From Turneriella sp942492915 (GTDB taxonomy: Bacteria; Spirochaetota; Leptospiria; Turneriellales; Turneriellaceae), in contig OW818662.1 in assembly GCA_942492915.1 (NCBI GenBank), positions 3,100,001-3,164,000 on the forward strand: a stretch of DNA of 64,000 nt, given 5' to 3'. The notes below the pieces were generated by a model. That model was given only the letters and a program-made list of their open reading frames with translations, was not told the origin of the DNA and made no database searches. Below, piece after piece: positions 33,468-42,313 of this stretch (positions are counted from its first letter, which is position 1; each line of letters begins with the position of its first letter). Both the position numbers and the translations under genes were made by a program.

Positions 33468-35333
33468 CTAATTGATGATTTCGTGGCGTTCTTTGAGCTC
33501 TGCGATCGCATCTTCGCGCAGCTTATCGAGGCGGGCCTGCGCCTTTTTCTTACGCGCTTTCGCCGCAGCTGATTTGTCTTCATCGTCGGTCACGATGAGC
33601 ATGTCGCGCACCACAGGGGTCAAATGCGCCGAGGCGAGCTGGCGGGGCAAGAATACGTAATCCGCACCATCTTCGTACATCTTTAACGCCGATTGCGGAT
33701 TTTCAGCCGTCACGATGATTTTCGCGTGCGGCGCAATGCCTTCGATTTGCTTGATCAGTTTGGTGTTGCTGGTACCCACGAGAATCGTATCGGGTATCGT
33801 TGAAATGGCGACCTTGGTGTGGTGCAGCCCGACATGGTGCAGTGTGTCGATGTGGCCGATGTCGCCGTAGACTGCGGGCACGCCAAGGCTCTTGAGCTTT
33901 GCATGCACCGTCTGGTTGAAGTCTACCACGACGATCTTGTCTTTGAGGCTATCTTTTCCCTTGGTTTCGACAGCATCGATGACGAACGAGCTCGCCACCT
34001 TGAAGAAGCCAAGCAGCGCCACTTCTTTCTGCAGTTCTTCTTCGCTAGGCTCAACATACTTTCGCTTGTCCTTAAGTCCAAAAATCTCAAAGAATCGGGT
34101 GACGCGCGGCTGAATCTGCTGGTTATACTTGATCATGTAAGGGGCAAAGATCGACGTGATCACAAAGGTAAAGATGATGATCGAAAGAATGTCGGCGCTG
34201 ATATGCCCTGCGGCGAGACCGAGCGCAGCGATTACCAGCGAAAATTCACTGATGTTCGAGAGGTTCAGGGCGGTCAGAATACTGACGCGATTACCATTCT
34301 TGAGGGCAAAAAGAACAGGGTATACTGAAAGAAAGCGCGTGAGAATGACAAAGAGCGCTGCGATGGCCGCGATGCCGACCAGGCTCGCCTGAGCAATCGG
34401 GTTGGGTATTTTCATGCCCAGTGACACAAAGAAGATCGTCACGAAAAAGTCGCGCAGCGTGGTGATTTTAGCCACCACATCGAGGTTATACGGGAAGGTA
34501 GAGATCGAGACACCGGCAATCAAAGCCCCCATCTCGATTGAGAGGCCCATCCCCAACGCAGCGGCGCACACGGCAAAACACCAGCCGACCGACAGCAGCA
34601 AGGTCATCTCGGGAATTTTGGCGATGCGGCTGAAAAGCGCAGGCAAAACGTATTTGCTGAGCGCCATGCTCACCGCGACGAGAGCACCCGCTTTTGCAAA
34701 TGACAGAAGAATCTGCAATACCTGCGGGTCGGCGAGATTTGGCTGCACGCCCAGAATCACAATCGCCCAGATATCCTGAAAGACGAGCGTGCCGAGCGTG
34801 AAACGGCCGGCGAGAGTATCGAGCTCAAATTTGCCGTAGAGTAACTTAACGACGATAGCAGTCGAAGAAATGCCGCAGGCAACTGCCAGATAGAATGCGT
34901 CGTATTTACCGCCGCCGAGCGCAAAACCTATGAGCTGAAAGAACATGATGCCGAGCCCGGCACAGATCGCAAACTGCGTGATACCGGTGACAATCAGAGA
35001 TTTGCCTGACGCCTTAATTTTCTTCAGGTCGATCTCCATGCCGATCATGAAGAGCAGCAAGACCAAGCCAAGCTCTGAGATTGTTGAGATATCCTTCTCG
35101 CTCTTGATGAGACCAAAACCAAAATTCGGCCCGATAATTGCGCCCGCCGCGAGGTACGCCAGAATCAGCGGTTGTTTGGCAAAATTACCCAGATAGGCGA
35201 CGATCGTCGCTACTAAAATGGTGAGGCCGATATGCATCAAAAGGTCGTGTACGGGGTCATGCGCATCGCCAGAGGCAAAGGCCGGGGCACAGGCGAGGGC
35301 CATGACAAACAGGGTTTTCAGAAATCGTATCAT
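33468..35333 (-). CDS. Kef/CPA2-type cation:proton antiporter
   Basis: 621 residues. It begins with a cleavable-looking signal sequence (MIRFLKTLFVMALACAPAFA), unusual for the family. About 12 membrane helices follow, with Na/H-exchanger motifs LILAYLAAGAIIGP, LGLVLLLFMIGMEID and VACGISSTAIVVKLL. The cytoplasmic C-terminus (from about 440) is TrkA-N-like: YGDIGHIDTLHHVGL and VGTSNTKLIKQIEGIAPHAKIIVTAEN. The position of the nucleotide-binding GxGxxG reads LLGFFKVASSF, so NAD(H) binding is doubtful. Probable K+ or Na+ efflux in exchange for protons. Confidence 0.86.
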   Translation of the reverse strand: MIRFLKTLFVMALACAPAFASGDAHDPVHDLLMHIGLTILVATIVAYLGNFAKQPLILAYLAAGAIIGPNFGFGLIKSEKDISTISELGLVLLLFMIGMEIDLKKIKASGKSLIVTGITQFAICAGLGIMFFQLIGFALGGGKYDAFYLAVACGISSTAIVVKLLYGKFELDTLAGRFTLGTLVFQDIWAIVILGVQPNLADPQVLQILLSFAKAGALVAVSMALSKYVLPALFSRIAKIPEMTLLLSVGWCFAVCAAALGMGLSIEMGALIAGVSISTFPYNLDVVAKITTLRDFFVTIFFVSLGMKIPNPIAQASLVGIAAIAALFVILTRFLSVYPVLFALKNGNRVSILTALNLSNISEFSLVIAALGLAAGHISADILSIIIFTFVITSIFAPYMIKYNQQIQPRVTRFFEIFGLKDKRKYVEPSEEELQKEVALLGFFKVASSFVIDAVETKGKDSLKDKIVVVDFNQTVHAKLKSLGVPAVYGDIGHIDTLHHVGLHHTKVAISTIPDTILVGTSNTKLIKQIEGIAPHAKIIVTAENPQSALKMYEDGADYVFLPRQLASAHLTPVVRDMLIVTDDEDKSAAAKARKKKAQARLDKLREDAIAELKERHEIIN

Positions 35334-35404
35334 TCTATATCCTCAAAAAATAATGACGCATTGGTTGCCTTCACGGGAAGAGTGAACGCACGTGTGCTCA
35401 AATG

Positions 35405-35413
35405 ATTATCGGC
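35405..35413 (-). promoter_or_regulatory. Candidate promoter GCCGATAAT of the antiporter gene, sigma-28-like
   Basis: The minus strand reads TAAA, 15 nt, GCCGATAAT, which fits the flagellar sigma-28 (FliA) consensus TAAA-N15-GCCGATAA exactly. The leader to the ATG at 35333 is about 65 nt. This is the only copy of the element here with TAAA at that spacing. Confidence 0.5.
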
Positions 35414-35495
35414 ATTCATTAGTACTTTTTTAACAGTGACGGCGAAGAACCGGCTGGTTCGGGCATTTCTACCCGTTCGAGCTGGCTCCAGCTAA

Positions 35496-36101
35496 TCAAC
35501 CCGGTAGCTTGGTGCCCTGAAAACCCTCGGCTTTCCCATGAAAATCGAGGTAGGCTTTCAAAACAGGGTCTTCGTTCACCGGATACATTTCGCGAAACCG
35601 CAGCCAGTCGAGAATACAATACAGGGTCAGTTCTGACAGGCCAAGCTTGCGCTCGTCGGTAAAATAGTTATCTTTTAGCTGCGACTTCAGCCAGGTGAGG
35701 ATAGATTCAACACGCGCGCGCTGCTTAACCAGGTAATTCACCTCGCTCACTGCAACGCCGTCTTTTTTCAGGTAGAAGACATTTATCGCCGATTCGACGC
35801 AGCCATCAGCTGCGGTCACCAGATTGCGCTCACGCCAGCGCTCGTCGCCGACGGGCTTTCTGAGGCCGTTGGGGTTATCAGCGTATTTTTCGCTGAGGTA
35901 TTCAATGATCGTATGGCTGTCCCAGATGACAAGGTCGTCGATCTCAATGCAGGGCACTTTCCAGATCGGGTTCTTTGACCGCATCGCGGTTTGACCGGCT
36001 TCCGTCAAAGAATCGACGAGCTCAAAGGGCTGGCCAACTTCATGGCACAGGTAGCGCACGCGGCGCACGAAGGGTGAGGTTATGCTTCCGTAAAGTTTCA
36101 C
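35496..36101 (-). CDS. Glutathione S-transferase family protein
   Basis: 201 residues. Thioredoxin-fold N-terminus MKLYGSITSPFVRRVRYLCHEVG with the active-site Ser/Thr region, VPCIEIDDLVIWDSHTIIEYLSEKY (cis-Pro and glutathione-binding DS), and an all-helical C-terminal domain (LSELTLYCILDWLRFRE). Cytosolic. Starts 5 bp after guaB, so probably cotranscribed. The substrate is unknown. Confidence 0.9.
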   Translation of the reverse strand: MKLYGSITSPFVRRVRYLCHEVGQPFELVDSLTEAGQTAMRSKNPIWKVPCIEIDDLVIWDSHTIIEYLSEKYADNPNGLRKPVGDERWRERNLVTAADGCVESAINVFYLKKDGVAVSEVNYLVKQRARVESILTWLKSQLKDNYFTDERKLGLSELTLYCILDWLRFREMYPVNEDPVLKAYLDFHGKAEGFQGTKLPG

Positions 36102-36106
36102 TTTTT

Positions 36107-37642
36107 TTACTCCGCCCCGATAATCGGCTTTTTATAAGAGTATAGCCCGTGCACCCCGCCCTGAGCCTGCGCGGCCAGCGAGCGTGGCTCGAAACGTAGC
36201 TTGCTGGCGTGCAGGGCTTTGTGCAGCGACGGTATGTCGCGGTAGCCCATGTCTTGCAGGGCATGCCGCACACCCTGCATCAGATAAGGAATAAATTCAA
36301 AAAGTGAACCCTTGTCGACGACTGCGCCCGAAACACCCTGTGCGACCTTAATCTTCTGGTCTTCGACATTGTACCGTTTTGCACCGCCGCCGCCCTCCAT
36401 CGCTTCGATCGAGGCCATGCCACGGAATTTCTTGAGGCGAACGCCGTTCTCATAAAAGTATTCGCCCGGCGCTTCTTTGCTACCGGCGAGCAGCGACCCG
36501 ACCATGACCGCGCTGCCGCCCACCGCGAGCGCCTTTGCGATGTCGCCGATGTTAGCAATGCCGCCGTCGGCAACCACCGGAATCTTGTTCCTAGCCGCCA
36601 TCTGCGCCGTGTAATAGACTGCTGTCGCCTGCGAGCGGCCGCACGCCATCGTGTCTTGCGTGATGCAGATTGAGCCCGGCCCCATGCCGATGCGCAGGCC
36701 ATCGGCGCCGGCGCGAATCAGCGCATCGCCCTGCTCGCGGGTGACCACGTTACCGGCCATGACGTCGACGTTAGGGTATTTCTTTTTCAGCTCTTTAAGA
36801 AGATCGATCTGAAACTTCGAATAACCCTGCGCTGAATCGACGACCAGCAGATCTACCCCGCGCGCGACCAGCATGTCGATGCGCTCACGGTCATGCGGGT
36901 GCGTCGAAACGGCTGCACCGACGCGCAGACGCTTCTGTTCATCTTTCGTCGCGAGCGGATATTCGCGGTTCTTGACGAGGTCTGAACGGCTCATCAGGGC
37001 CACCAAACGCCCTTCTTTGTCGACAATGGGCAACTTGCCTTTTTTCGATTTGCGCAGAATTTCGTTAGCCTGAACCAATGATATGCCTTTGGGCGCAGTG
37101 ATGAGGTCGGTCGTCATGACCTTCGCCAGCGGTATGGTTCGGTCACGTTCGAAATCCACATCGCGGTTGGCGACAATGCCCACCAGGCGCGAACGCAATG
37201 TACCGTCTTCGGTGATTGGCACACCGCTGAAGCCATAACGCTCAGAAATGCTGTCAATGTCGGCGATGGTGTTTTTGGGCGAAAGCACGATCGGTTCGGT
37301 GATGAAGCCGTTTTCGTAGCGCTTCACGCGCTCGACCTGCGCCGCCTGGTCTTCGATCGAGAGGTTGTTGTGAATAATGCCGATACCGCCCAAGAGGGCC
37401 ATGGTGATCGCCATGCGGCTTTCGGTCACCGTATCCATCGGAGAGCTGATGAGGGGTAGCTTGATCTTGACGTTGCGCGTGATGCGCGTTTCAAGATTCA
37501 CGTCTTGTGGGGCGAAGTCGATGTACCCCGGCAATATCAGAAAGTCTTTATAGGTGATACCCTGGTCTTTTTCGAAAATGGTAGAGGCCGAGAAGCCGTC
37601 TTGAAGAGACTTGCCCGATTTTGCTGAAGTGCTGCGCGCCAT
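36107..37642 (-). CDS. guaB: IMP dehydrogenase
   Basis: Oxidises IMP to XMP in GTP synthesis, 511 residues. The N-terminal TIM barrel TYKDFLILPGYIDF is followed by two CBS domains (about 120-235; FITEPIVLSPKN, then GKLPIVDKEGRLVALMSRSDL). The catalytic loop GPGSICITQDTMACGRSQ (about 325-340) has the Cys nucleophile, with the usual T replaced by I and R by Q in the loop, and Tyr-containing GMASIEAMEGGGGAKRY provides the flap. The length is typical with CBS. Confidence 0.96.
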   Translation of the reverse strand: MARSTSAKSGKSLQDGFSASTIFEKDQGITYKDFLILPGYIDFAPQDVNLETRITRNVKIKLPLISSPMDTVTESRMAITMALLGGIGIIHNNLSIEDQAAQVERVKRYENGFITEPIVLSPKNTIADIDSISERYGFSGVPITEDGTLRSRLVGIVANRDVDFERDRTIPLAKVMTTDLITAPKGISLVQANEILRKSKKGKLPIVDKEGRLVALMSRSDLVKNREYPLATKDEQKRLRVGAAVSTHPHDRERIDMLVARGVDLLVVDSAQGYSKFQIDLLKELKKKYPNVDVMAGNVVTREQGDALIRAGADGLRIGMGPGSICITQDTMACGRSQATAVYYTAQMAARNKIPVVADGGIANIGDIAKALAVGGSAVMVGSLLAGSKEAPGEYFYENGVRLKKFRGMASIEAMEGGGGAKRYNVEDQKIKVAQGVSGAVVDKGSLFEFIPYLMQGVRHALQDMGYRDIPSLHKALHASKLRFEPRSLAAQAQGGVHGLYSYKKPIIGAE

Positions 37643-37695
37643 GTGATAGTTTCGGGAAGAAAATCAGGATGTCAAGTTCAATGGTTGTTCGTGGC

Positions 37696-37744
37696 TAGGG
37701 GTGGGTTTGGTTCGGCGAGCTCACCAGAAGCAAACCTACCCCTA
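37696..37744. repeat. Inverted repeat upstream of the toxin-antitoxin pair
   Basis: Arms 37696-37709 and 37731-37744 pair at 13 of 14 positions (TAGGGGTGGGTTTG with its near-complement). The right side shares 17 of 19 bases with 53998-54016, so it may be part of a dispersed element. Confidence 0.45.
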
Positions 37745-37751
37745 AGCCTCG

Positions 37752-37807
37752 CCTTACTTTTTCTGGACAGAGTACTTTATGGTGCCTATATTCCAGAAAA
37801 AGTAAGG
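37752..37807 (+). promoter_or_regulatory. Promoter and palindromic operator of the toxin-antitoxin operon
   Basis: A perfect 16-bp inverted repeat (37752-37767 and 37792-37807) brackets the promoter. TGGACA (37764-37769) and TATATT (37787-37792) are separated by exactly 17 bp, each touching one arm. A transcription start near 37799 would be 20 nt before the antitoxin ATG. A repressor bound to both arms would block RNA polymerase, as expected for autoregulation by an AbrB-fold antitoxin. Confidence 0.75.
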
Positions 37808-37818
37808 AACCCCGCTTT

Positions 37819-38061
37819 ATGCCTATTCTCTCTATGCCTGCAACGATGACCCACATCTCTTCGAAAGCGCAAATCACCGTGCCTTCTGCAATGCGCCAAA
37901 TCGCTGACATGCACGACGGCGATGCCGTGCTCTTCGTAGCGCACGGCAACGAACTGGTGCTGCGCAAATATACACCAGAAGACGACGCTTGGTACAAATA
38001 CGCCGAAACCGGCTTCGCCGAATGGGATAACGAAGAAGATGAAGTCTATAATTCGTTATGA
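37819..38061 (+). CDS. AbrB/MazE-like antitoxin
   Basis: 80 residues. The SpoVT-AbrB swapped-hairpin motif HISSKAQITVPSAMRQIADMHDGDAVLFVAHGNELVLRK (about 12-50) is followed by an acidic, unfolded tail (TPEDDAWYKYAETGFAEWDNEEDE) of the kind that wraps around MazF-like toxins. The ATG at 37819 has AAGGA upstream; inner ATGs exist at codons 6 and 10. Overlaps the toxin gene by 23 nt. Confidence 0.85.
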   Translation: MPILSMPATMTHISSKAQITVPSAMRQIADMHDGDAVLFVAHGNELVLRKYTPEDDAWYKYAETGFAEWDNEEDEVYNSL

Positions 38062-38401
38062 CGCGTTCGACAAGGGCGACATTGTTCTTTTGCCGTTTCC
38101 GTTCAACAATCTAAAGACCACAAAACGTCGACCGGGGCTCGTCATCTCGCCCAAGGTTTTTAACAAGGCTGGCGATACGACAATTCTTTTCATGACTTCG
38201 AATACCGCGATATTACCCCGCGAGGGTGATGTGTTCGTGCAGAAGTTCAAAGAGGCCGGGCTGCCGAAGCCAGCACTCGTGCGCATGAAATTTGTCACCA
38301 TCGCCAACGCGCTTATTCTGAAGAAAATCGGCAAATTGCCGGCGGCTGACATGAAGCGTGTGAAGGGGCAGGTCATGCGGTTTTTTGGTATGGCCGATTA
38401 G
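38039..38401 (+). CDS. MazF/PemK-type toxin (endoribonuclease)
   Basis: 120 residues. MazF-like opening KGDIVLLPFPFNNLKTTKRRPGLVISP, then ILFMTSN and KPALVRMKFVTIANALILKKIGKL. The toxin fold cleaves mRNA or tRNA at short motifs. Overlap with the antitoxin gene indicates coupled translation. It is the second gene of the operon driven from 37764-37792. Confidence 0.85.
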   Translation: MKSIIRYDAFDKGDIVLLPFPFNNLKTTKRRPGLVISPKVFNKAGDTTILFMTSNTAILPREGDVFVQKFKEAGLPKPALVRMKFVTIANALILKKIGKLPAADMKRVKGQVMRFFGMAD

Positions 38402-38413
38402 CCATTTCCCGCT

Positions 38414-41400
38414 ATGACCCTCACCGAAGCACAAATCGACACCCTGCAAAAGATCGTCGCCAGCCTGCCGATTGCGACGCACCGCCGCGCCGTAGACTAC
38501 ATGCGGTCGGGGCATGTCGCTCCGATTAATTTTTCGTCGGGCAGGGCCACCGCGCAGGTGTATGGCACCGAAGTGTACCAGGCGTCGATAGGTTTCGACA
38601 AGGGCACGGGCGTATGCACCTGCCCGGCAGACAAGCCCTGCAAACACATCGCGGCGATCGCGTTAGTTTTGTTGCGCGATGCGGCGGGTACGCCGACGAG
38701 CGGCGTTGAGACGGCACCCGATGAAGAGTATGTTCTCACGGTGCGCTTCATGCAGACCTTCACGGTGCTTTTGAATGCGCAGTCACCCACCGGGAAATTG
38801 ATTCCGGTGACGCGCAACAATTTTCGTTATCTGAAGCCTGCGCACCGCGACCTGCTGAACCACATCGGCTCGTATGTCGCGCACGTTGCACAGCGCGGTA
38901 TGCCCTACCGCGACTTTGCGTACGTGCTGCTTGAGAAGGTCATCAAAGACGCCGACGTGCTTTTCTTCTTTGATAGCGAAGAAGAGCCCTGCCGCCTCGC
39001 AGGGCTGGTGAAGCCGCAGTCAGAAATTCACGAAGTGGCCGACCAGGGCGACGAGGCGCATTACGAAAAGTTCGGCTACCGCCGGGTGCGGTTTGAGCGC
39101 AGCCACACGGTTTTCGACCCTGTGACGGGCGAGCCGTACACCTTTCAATATAACATGTACTACCCCAGCGTAAAGCGCGCCGAGAGTGGCGCATATTTTT
39201 ATGTGATGTCGGTGCCACACGACATTGCGACAACGCTCAGGCCCTATTTTCTTGAAAATATCGAGCGCATGAAAGGCAGCGAGATTCGCCGCAAATGGCA
39301 GCACGGTTTTGAAACGATGGCGGCGGCCGGCCCGAAACTGATGCTCTCTGTCATGGGCGTTGAAAATGCTAAAACGAAGAAGATGGTGCTTGAGGGCAAA
39401 CTCGAATTTGCTTATGCGCGCGATGCCCGCCACCTCAAGAGCAACGATGCGGGCGGCGAAATCGCCGATGGAGCGAAACCGATCTACGGCATTTCGGTCA
39501 GCCTGCAAAAGCCGCAGGGTAAACCCGCGAATGAAATCGTACAGCATAAGACTGGCGTATTGATTCAGCGACGTGGCAGAGAAGAAGAGGTTCTGCTCAA
39601 CTTTAATATCCCTTTTAAGTACACGAGCGTTGGGCGCGTGCGGGTAGCCAAGAAGCGTTATGTGGATTTTATGACGCAAGAAATTCCGAAGGCTAAAGAA
39701 GCCGGCATCATCGTGCGCATCAATGACAACATACTGGGCCTGCTCGTGAAGTCTGCCGTGAGCGTCGACGTCAAAGGAGCCTCGGGCATTAATTGGTTCG
39801 AGGGCGTCATTCACGTCGAAGGTCTGGCACCCGGCCAACTGCGCGAGGTGATCAAAGCCTACCGCCAAAAAGAAGAACTCGTCAAACTCAAGAACGGCAA
39901 CTGGCTCTCGGTACAGGGCTCTGGCATCGCCGACGTGCTGAAGTCGCTCGAGCGCCTGGGCATCACCACCGACGCCGACGGGACAATCAGCCGCATGAGC
40001 TTCGCACAGCTCGCAAGCCTCGAGGCCGAGCAGCAAGCGCAGCTGCGCACCGAAGAAGGCGCCAAGGTCGCACTCGATAAGATACAGCGACTATTGAAAG
40101 TGGTTGATTCGACGGCAAAACCAGACAAGAGCCTAAAGGCAAAATTGCGACAGTACCAGCTCGACGGCTTTCACTTTTTGCTGCACCTCTACCACGCCGA
40201 GGTCGGCGGCATACTGGCCGACGACATGGGTCTGGGCAAGACAGTACAGGCCATTGCAGCAATGAATTCGATAGCGTTTGGTGCAGGTGGCACGAAACGA
40301 TATCGATTTTTAGTGGTTTGCCCGCTTGCCGCCCTGGGTGTATGGGAATCAGAGATACAGAAATTCTCCCCCAACCTATCCGTTTACCGTTGGCACGGCG
40401 CTAACCGGTCGCTCAAAGAAGCTGCTGCGCGCGATGTGGTGGTGACCACCTTTACCACGTTCACGCTCGATGCTGACAAGTTCGCGGATACTCAGTGGCA
40501 CATCGCCTTCATCGACGAAGCGCAGTTTGTGAAGAATTTTCGCAGCAAGGCGGCGCGCGCTCTGCGCAAGATCAACACACGCTCAATGGTGTGTCTCACC
40601 GGTACCCCCCTTGAAAATTATCTCGAAGACCTGTGGGCGCTCTTCGATCTCATTTTTCCCGGTTATCTCGGCACGGCGCAGAGTTTCAAAGACGGTTACG
40701 GCGGCCATCTTGAGGTGCTCGACCGCGAAGGGCTGCTCAGAAAAATCCGCCCGTTTATGCTGAGACGCCGCAAATCTGAGGTGCTGCAAGAACTGCCGCC
40801 TAAAACCGAAACGCTCGTGAAGATACCCATGACGCGCGAGCAGGCAAAGGTTTACGAAGCGGCGCGCATTCGGGCGCTGAGTGACGCCGGCAAGACGGGT
40901 TCGCCGCTCTTTGATCTGCTAAGGCACCTGACGAACCTGCGCCGTATCGCCTGCCACCCCTACCTTGAGGATGAAATGACCGATCCGTTTCTTTCGGGCA
41001 AGTTCGAATATCTCGACAGCGTGCTCGTCGAGCTCTCGGTTTCTGCGGAAGGTGTTTTGATTTTCAGCCAGTACACCTCGGTGCTGCGCGTTCTGAAAAC
41101 GCTGCTCAAGAAGCGTGGTTTTGAGTACCTTTACCTCGACGGGAAAACCAGCGAAAAATCGCGGCGCACTCTGGTGTCACAGTTTCAAGAAGGGGGAGTG
41201 AAATTTTTCCTGATCAGTCTGAAGGCTGGTGGTACGGCGCTCACCCTCACACGCGCCGACACGGTGATTCATCTCGACCCCTGGTGGAACCCGGCGGTCG
41301 AAAACCAGGCTACCGACCGGGCGCACCGTATCGGGCAGAACAAGCACGTGATGGTGTATAAGCTCATCAGCGAGGGCAGCGTTGAAGAAAAGGTACTGAG

Positions 41401-41506
41401 CCTGCAGGGCAAAAAGCGGGAGCTCTTCAACGAACTGATCGACGGCGAGGCCTCATCGGGTGCGAAGATCACCCGCGAAGATATTGCCGCACTGCTCGAA
41501 GGATGA
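38414..41506 (+). CDS. SWIM zinc-finger SNF2-family helicase
   Basis: 1030 residues. N-terminal SWIM motif CTCPADKPCKHIAAIALVLL (about 68-87; C-x-C-x(n)-C-x-H). A long middle region follows. The SNF2 ATPase starts at about 575: LRQYQLDGFHFL, Walker A DDMGLGKTVQA, motif II IDEAQFVKN (DEAQ), TGTPLENYLEDLWALFD. The helicase-C half has SQYTSVLRVLKTLL, FLISLKAGGTALTLTRADTVIHLDPWWNP and TDRAHRIGQNKHVMVYKL. This is the bacterial Rap/HepA-like SNF2 layout that remodels protein-DNA complexes. It begins 12 bp after the toxin stop and could be read from the same promoter. Confidence 0.92.
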   Translation: MTLTEAQIDTLQKIVASLPIATHRRAVDYMRSGHVAPINFSSGRATAQVYGTEVYQASIGFDKGTGVCTCPADKPCKHIAAIALVLLRDAAGTPTSGVETAPDEEYVLTVRFMQTFTVLLNAQSPTGKLIPVTRNNFRYLKPAHRDLLNHIGSYVAHVAQRGMPYRDFAYVLLEKVIKDADVLFFFDSEEEPCRLAGLVKPQSEIHEVADQGDEAHYEKFGYRRVRFERSHTVFDPVTGEPYTFQYNMYYPSVKRAESGAYFYVMSVPHDIATTLRPYFLENIERMKGSEIRRKWQHGFETMAAAGPKLMLSVMGVENAKTKKMVLEGKLEFAYARDARHLKSNDAGGEIADGAKPIYGISVSLQKPQGKPANEIVQHKTGVLIQRRGREEEVLLNFNIPFKYTSVGRVRVAKKRYVDFMTQEIPKAKEAGIIVRINDNILGLLVKSAVSVDVKGASGINWFEGVIHVEGLAPGQLREVIKAYRQKEELVKLKNGNWLSVQGSGIADVLKSLERLGITTDADGTISRMSFAQLASLEAEQQAQLRTEEGAKVALDKIQRLLKVVDSTAKPDKSLKAKLRQYQLDGFHFLLHLYHAEVGGILADDMGLGKTVQAIAAMNSIAFGAGGTKRYRFLVVCPLAALGVWESEIQKFSPNLSVYRWHGANRSLKEAAARDVVVTTFTTFTLDADKFADTQWHIAFIDEAQFVKNFRSKAARALRKINTRSMVCLTGTPLENYLEDLWALFDLIFPGYLGTAQSFKDGYGGHLEVLDREGLLRKIRPFMLRRRKSEVLQELPPKTETLVKIPMTREQAKVYEAARIRALSDAGKTGSPLFDLLRHLTNLRRIACHPYLEDEMTDPFLSGKFEYLDSVLVELSVSAEGVLIFSQYTSVLRVLKTLLKKRGFEYLYLDGKTSEKSRRTLVSQFQEGGVKFFLISLKAGGTALTLTRADTVIHLDPWWNPAVENQATDRAHRIGQNKHVMVYKLISEGSVEEKVLSLQGKKRELFNELIDGEASSGAKITREDIAALLEG

Positions 41507-41537
41507 TGAGCATTCGCACCTTCGGTGCGAATGCTCA
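41507..41537. terminator. Perfect hairpin after the SNF2 gene
   Basis: A 14-bp perfect stem (41507-41520 with 41524-41537) with TTC loop starts directly after the stop. It has no T-run, so intrinsic termination is uncertain. It may instead protect the mRNA end. Confidence 0.5.
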
Positions 41538-41579
41538 AGAAAGACGTTGACTGGCCAGATGCACGGGTAATCTCACGCC

Positions 41580-42257
41580 ATGATTAAGAAAATATTCGTG
41601 GCAATGGCGTGCGTCATTGCCTTTGCACAATGTTCGACTTCAAAGATTTCTATCCGCAAAGAGGCGCTGAAAGACGTCAAAACGGTCGCCGTGATGCCAT
41701 TCGTTTCATCGGTCGCCGATTCAAAGGCTTCGCGCGAAAGTACCGAAATGTTTCGCGGGGCGATGGTTGCGGCGGGTTTTAAGGTAGTTGAGCGCGAAAA
41801 AATCAACAAAATTCTGAAAGAGAAAGAACTCGCGCAGACGGGTTTGGTCGAAAACAAGGCGCTCGAAACGGGCGCATTTTTGGGCGCTGAAGCGACGATG
41901 CTGGGCGAAATCGTCGCACACGAAATGAAATCCGAAACCTTTGAGCATGAACTATCGACCGACGGCCCGGGCAAATACGACCCGAAACTCGACAAGGGCG
42001 ACGGCGTCTTTATCAAACGCGGCGACAAATGGTTCAAAAAAGACAAACGTGATACTTTTCAGTTTCAGGTGGTCGTGCGTCTGATCTCAAACGTCGACTC
42101 GCAGACGATTCTGACGCTACAGAATGAATACCCGGTTCGCACGTTTACAGCAGATAGCGGCGGCTTAAGGCCTGCGAACCTCGACCAGTTTCGTTCGCAG
42201 GTGCTCGCGCAAATGGCGAAAGACATCGAAAAGGCAATTGCCGAAGCGCGTAAGTAG
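41580..42257 (+). CDS. CsgG-like lipoprotein
   Basis: 225 residues. Lipoprotein signal peptide ending FAQC (lipobox about 15-18). The mature part carries the CsgG/curli-assembly-like core VAVMPFVSSVADSK, AAGFKVVEREKINKILKEKELAQTGLVE and GAFLGAEATMLGEIVAHE. Such proteins are outer-membrane-associated in the periplasm. The distal part (DPKLDKGDGVFIKRGDKWFKKDK) differs from CsgG and lacks obvious channel-forming strands. Followed by a hairpin (42264-42283) before the next lipoprotein gene. Confidence 0.75.
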   Translation: MIKKIFVAMACVIAFAQCSTSKISIRKEALKDVKTVAVMPFVSSVADSKASRESTEMFRGAMVAAGFKVVEREKINKILKEKELAQTGLVENKALETGAFLGAEATMLGEIVAHEMKSETFEHELSTDGPGKYDPKLDKGDGVFIKRGDKWFKKDKRDTFQFQVVVRLISNVDSQTILTLQNEYPVRTFTADSGGLRPANLDQFRSQVLAQMAKDIEKAIAEARK

Positions 42258-42263
42258 GCGCGT

Positions 42264-42283
42264 ATTCCCGCTGGAGCGGGAAT
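42264..42283. terminator. Small hairpin between the two lipoprotein genes
   Basis: 9-bp stem ATTCCCGCT/AGCGGGAAT with a two-base GG centre immediately after the first gene's stop. No T-run follows, so it is only a weak terminator candidate. Confidence 0.35.
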
Positions 42284-42313
42284 TAGCGTTTCGAGAATGA
42301 AGCAGAACGAGGC

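Noticed and set aside
39020..40036. 338-codon reverse ORF inside the SNF2 gene
   Set aside because: Antisense shadow of GC-rich coding sequence; no family-like sequence, and the forward frame has complete helicase motifs.
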